Shown here: in pieces, positions 7,495-11,695 of the stretch | How positions within the stretch are numbered: position 1 is the first letter of the stretch | Layout: every line of letters starts with the position of its first letter | Assembly: GCA_027038775.1 (NCBI GenBank) | Contig: JALWGP010000187.1 | Span: forward strand, 1-11,695 | DNA length: 11,695 nt | Source of the DNA: Sedimenticola sp. | GTDB lineage: Bacteria; Pseudomonadota; Gammaproteobacteria; Chromatiales; Chromatiaceae | Direction of reading: 5' to 3' | Made by a program: the position numbers and the translations under genes | The notes under the pieces: generated by a model | Seen by the model: only the letters and a program-made list of their open reading frames with translations | What the model was told of the DNA's origin: nothing | The model's database searches: none

Positions 7495-7947
7495 CAATTC
7501 CGACGAACGGTCGAAACGGTGACCCTGGTGGGCGCAGAAGGCGAGCCACTTGGAGAGAAAAAGCTGAACTTTCCAGCGGTTGCGAAGGCTGGGATGCTGG
7601 TAGCCGGCGTTCAGCGGCAGCGCGCTCTGGCGCAGGTTCATCACCTCCACCTGGGCGGCGTCGTGGTAGAGGCGCAGCACGGCATCAGGGTCGGGAACCT
7701 GCCCCCGGTGGTGGGAGAAATAATAGGTGAGGTGCACCACCGTGGTGTAGGGGGTCTGTTCCAGCACTTCCAGGTAGAGATCCATCTGCCCGGGCCGGGA
7801 GGACTTCAACAGTCCCTGCTGGCGCCGCAGCCCCGGCGCCATCGCCATGAGCTGCCAGTAGTTCTCCTCGCACAGGTCGAGGAGCTGGCCCACCGTGGGA
7901 GCGCGGTCCAGGAGCGAGGCGAGCTGTGAAACCCAGGGAAACTGCAT
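7474..7947 (-). CDS. DUF1249 family protein (YqiB-like)
   Basis: Cytoplasmic protein of unknown function found across gammaproteobacteria (E. coli YqiB). The 157 residues carry the family hallmarks: LCEENYWQLM near the N-terminus (25-34), a central PYTTVVHLTYYF segment, VLRLYHDAAQVEVM in the middle, and a C-terminal LFLSKWLAFCAHQGH stretch. No signal peptide, membrane segment or catalytic motif is visible. ATG 7947 is the best start by length, but it has no clear Shine-Dalgarno and sits only 15 bases after the thioredoxin terminator. I find no promoter between them, so expression may depend on read-through. Family assignment is fairly sure; function is not known. Confidence 0.85.
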   Translation of the reverse strand: MQFPWVSQLASLLDRAPTVGQLLDLCEENYWQLMAMAPGLRRQQGLLKSSRPGQMDLYLEVLEQTPYTTVVHLTYYFSHHRGQVPDPDAVLRLYHDAAQVEVMNLRQSALPLNAGYQHPSLRNRWKVQLFLSKWLAFCAHQGHRFDRSSELLTEMQG

Positions 7948-7962
7948 CAGCGGACGACAGAA

Positions 7963-7992
7963 CGAAAACCGGGGGCTCCAGGCCCCCGGTTT
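7963..7992 (-). terminator. Rho-independent terminator after the thioredoxin gene
   Basis: An 11-bp stem (7966-7976 with 7982-7992) around a 5-base loop, with a GGGGGC/GCCCCC core, lies 25 bases past the thioredoxin stop. On the minus strand it ends in TTTTCGTT. It could also work on the plus strand, where it ends in TTTCC, but no plus-strand gene is present to need it. Confidence 0.8.
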
Positions 7993-8016
7993 CCATCCCT
8001 GTTCGAAATCGGAAGG

Positions 8017-8391
8017 TCAGGCCTGTTCACCGCCCTGGCTTTCCGCAATCTGCCTGCGCACGTCGTCCATGTCCAGCGCCTGGGCCTGCTCCACCAGCTG
8101 GCGGAAGGCCCCTTCGGGCAGGGCGCCGGCCTCGGCGTAGATGATGATCTGGTCGCGGAAGATCATGAGGGTGGGAATGGAGCGGATCTGGAAGTGCATA
8201 GCCAGCTCCTGCTCCTCCTCGGTGTTGACCTTGGCGAAGACGATGTCCGGGAACTCCTCGGAAACCTTGTCGTAGGTGGGCGCGAAGCTTTTGCAGGGCC
8301 CGCACCAGGGTGCCCAGAAGTCGATGATCACGAAGGGATTGTTGTTGATGGTCTCTTCAAAGTTTTCTTTGGTCAGTTCTGTAACAGCCAC
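8017..8391 (-). CDS. trxA: Thioredoxin with short C-terminal extension
   Basis: Disulfide reductase of the cytoplasmic thioredoxin system. The 124 residues show the active site FWAPWCGPCK (25-34, Cys30 and Cys33), the buried Asp24 (VIIDFW) and the cis-proline at SIPT (Pro73). It is about 15 residues longer than the standard thioredoxin; the extra charged tail (DMDDVRRQIAESQGGEQA) looks helical. The start is GTG at 8391 with GGAG about nine bases upstream. No signal peptide is present, so it is cytoplasmic. It has its own promoter and terminator and is therefore probably monocistronic. It could be a secondary thioredoxin rather than the main one; the symbol is by family only. Confidence 0.92.
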   Translation of the reverse strand: MAVTELTKENFEETINNNPFVIIDFWAPWCGPCKSFAPTYDKVSEEFPDIVFAKVNTEEEQELAMHFQIRSIPTLMIFRDQIIIYAEAGALPEGAFRQLVEQAQALDMDDVRRQIAESQGGEQA

Positions 8392-8428
8392 GCAAGGTCT
8401 CCGAAATGGATTGGGTTTGTCGAAAATC

Positions 8429-8437
8429 AGTATAGCA
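8429..8437 (-). promoter_or_regulatory. Extended -10 promoter of the thioredoxin gene
   Basis: TGCTATACT on the minus strand is an extended -10 element: a TG one base before TATACT, which matches TATAAT at 5/6. No good -35 is found 16-18 bases upstream, which is acceptable for extended -10 promoters. The expected start is near 8422, giving a leader of about 30 nt that contains the GGAG. It lies downstream of the adk terminator, so the gene has independent expression. Confidence 0.65.
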
Positions 8438-8475
8438 AAGCGATCCCGGAAAAGGCCGCGCCGGGCCAGGCCGAA

Positions 8476-8502
8476 CGAAAAAACCGGGGCCTGCGCCCCG
8501 GT
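8476..8502 (-). terminator. Rho-independent terminator after adk
   Basis: A perfect 8-bp stem, ACCGGGGC / GCCCCGGT (8483-8490 with 8495-8502), with a 4-base loop is followed on the minus strand by a run of T residues. It begins 13 bases after the adk stop. This is the cleanest intrinsic terminator in the window. Confidence 0.9.
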
Positions 8503-8514
8503 CCTCGTCGGTCC

Positions 8515-9165
<651 letters not shown>

Positions 9166-9281
9166 CTAGCCCCCTGTCTGGTTTGGAAAGTTCCCGGAGT
9201 GTGCCACAACCGGCCGCGGCAGGAGTATTCGAGCCTGCCAATGGGCGGATTGAGGGTTTTTATGCCTGATGCAGCAGTTGT

Positions 9282-9387
9282 CCTCTGCCCGGAAGGGGTT
9301 GGTGGAACCGCCACAAGCACATCCATGTGCACTCGGCCCCGGCCATCCCTGGCCTCGGACGTTCCACCCACCTTTTCCGGGCAGAGG
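9282..9387. repeat. Structured hairpin element, copy A (htpG 3' side)
   Basis: Two 27-base arms (9282-9308 and 9361-9387) pair with one mismatch (9300 with 9369) and two G-T wobbles. They enclose a 53-base apex region starting at 9309 that contains two small hairpins: GCACATCCATGTGC (9317-9330) and GGCCATCCCTGGCC (9341-9354). The apex is 49/53 identical to the one at 11492-11544. The element starts 24 bases after the htpG stop. No U-tract follows on either strand, so it is not a typical intrinsic terminator. It may be a dispersed palindromic element that also caps the htpG message. Confidence 0.85.
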
Positions 9388-9410
9388 GCAGAACGGGCAA
9401 TAAGAGATGA

Positions 9411-11330
<1,920 letters not shown>

Positions 11331-11372
11331 CTCTTTCCTCTCGCGATTGGACGAAATTTCCTCAAGCGGCCA

Positions 11373-11400
11373 ACTTGGGGGCAAAAACCGCGATTTCAAG
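11373..11400 (-). promoter_or_regulatory. Heat-shock (sigma-32) promoter of htpG
   Basis: CTTGAAA (11400-11394), 13 bases, then CCCCAAGT (11380-11373) on the minus strand. The known sigma-32 consensus is CTTGAAA, an 11-16 base spacer, then CCCCATnT; the -35 half is a perfect match and the -10 half differs only slightly. Transcription would begin about 35 bases before the htpG ATG. Heat-shock control of htpG by RpoH is established in E. coli, so element and gene agree. Confidence 0.82.
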
Positions 11401-11455
11401 CAGCAACTTTTTGGTGCTGTGCCATACTCCAGAACAATTAACAGGTAACAAGCCC

Positions 11456-11579
11456 GCCCGATGGGGAGGCCCGGGAAGGGGCTGTCGGGGACGCTACAAG
11501 CACATCCATGTGCGCTCGGCCTCGGCCATCCCTGGCCTCGAACGCCCCGCCATCCCCTTCCCGGGCCTCCCCATCGGGC
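11456..11579. repeat. Structured hairpin element, copy B (htpG 5' side)
   Basis: Two 35-base arms (11456-11490 and 11545-11579) pair with only two mismatches (11482 with 11553, 11485 with 11550). The apex 11492-11544 matches element A at 49 of 53 positions; the twin hairpins at 11500-11513 and 11524-11537 are identical to those in A. The lower arms are quite different in sequence from those of A. It lies between the htpG promoter and the divergent gene at 11621, in the same orientation as A, 2183 bases away. It occupies most of the gap, and I see no clear plus-strand promoter in the 41 bases that follow. Confidence 0.87.
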
Positions 11580-11620
11580 TCCGAAACAACCCTCTGGCTC
11601 TTCTTGTCATTCATGTGACG

Positions 11621-11695
11621 ATGCGCGAAACCGGGAAAAAGCTGCTGCCCTTTGCCCTGTTGCTGTTCCTGCTGCTCGCCGGCCAGGCGCAGGCC
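11621..11695 (+). CDS. Start of a secreted or periplasmic protein (3' end cut off)
   Basis: Only the first 25 codons are in the window. They read as a textbook signal peptide: a charged start MRETGKK, a hydrophobic core LLPFALLLFLLLA, and GQAQA, which gives an A-x-A cleavage site exactly at the window edge. The mature protein is not visible, so no function can be given. ATG 11621 is preferred; GTG 11615 in the same frame would add two residues. No good ribosome-binding site is seen upstream, which lowers confidence. It is divergent from htpG with element B in between. Confidence 0.6.
   Translation, partial: MRETGKKLLPFALLLFLLLAGQAQA

Noticed and set aside
9218..9239. GGCAGG/CCTGCC stem upstream of adk as a riboswitch
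   Set aside because: Only a 6-bp stem with a 10-base loop; nothing resembling a known ligand-binding fold.
9282..9387. Element A as a simple intrinsic terminator
   Set aside because: No U-tract on either strand, and the apex is shared with a second copy at a gene's 5' side, which a plain terminator would not explain.
11601..11617. ATG at 11613 as the start of the plus-strand gene
   Set aside because: It is followed immediately by TGA; the signal-peptide frame begins at 11615 or 11621.

Overview
The window is a GC-rich gammaproteobacterial chromosome segment. Almost every gene lies on the minus strand, so transcription runs from high to low coordinates. The gene order yceD-rpmF-plsX-fabH-fabD-fabG-acpP-fabF-pabC is the classic gammaproteobacterial fatty-acid cluster. 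A cysteine-free L32, a DUF1249 (YqiB-like) protein and an IscR with the enterobacterial ligand spacing point the same way. I cannot name the genus. A halophilic or sulfur-oxidising Chromatiales-like lineage is only an impression.

Layout from right to left (direction of transcription). At 11621-11695 (+) is the first 25 codons of a divergent gene encoding a signal peptide. At 11456-11579 is a long hairpin, element B. At 11373-11400 is a heat-shock (sigma-32) promoter, followed by htpG (9411-11330). At 9282-9387 is a second hairpin, element A, sharing its apex with B. Then come adk (8515-9162) with a textbook terminator, a thioredoxin gene (8017-8391) with an extended -10 promoter and its own terminator, a DUF1249 gene (7474-7947), and iscR (6939-7403) with a candidate IscR operator and downstream hairpins.

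The lipid cluster follows. A strong sigma-70 promoter drives yceD-rpmF, continuing into plsX, fabH, fabD and fabG with overlapping or closely spaced genes. A second sigma-70 promoter sits before acpP, then fabF and pabC, which runs off the left edge. PlsX makes acyl-phosphate for phospholipid synthesis. FabH starts chains, FabD supplies malonyl-ACP, FabG reduces, AcpP carries the chain and FabF elongates. YceD and L32 connect the cluster to ribosome supply. PabC makes 4-aminobenzoate for folate.

The coding content is conventional core metabolism. The least expected structure is the pair of direct-repeat elements bracketing htpG. They have a 53-base apex that is 49/53 identical and carries two identical mini-hairpins. 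Their long stems differ in sequence, yet the paired positions fall in exactly the same register, with several compensatory changes. This looks like a conserved, probably dispersed structured element rather than a gene or an ordinary terminator. I cannot tell from this window whether the family is already described.
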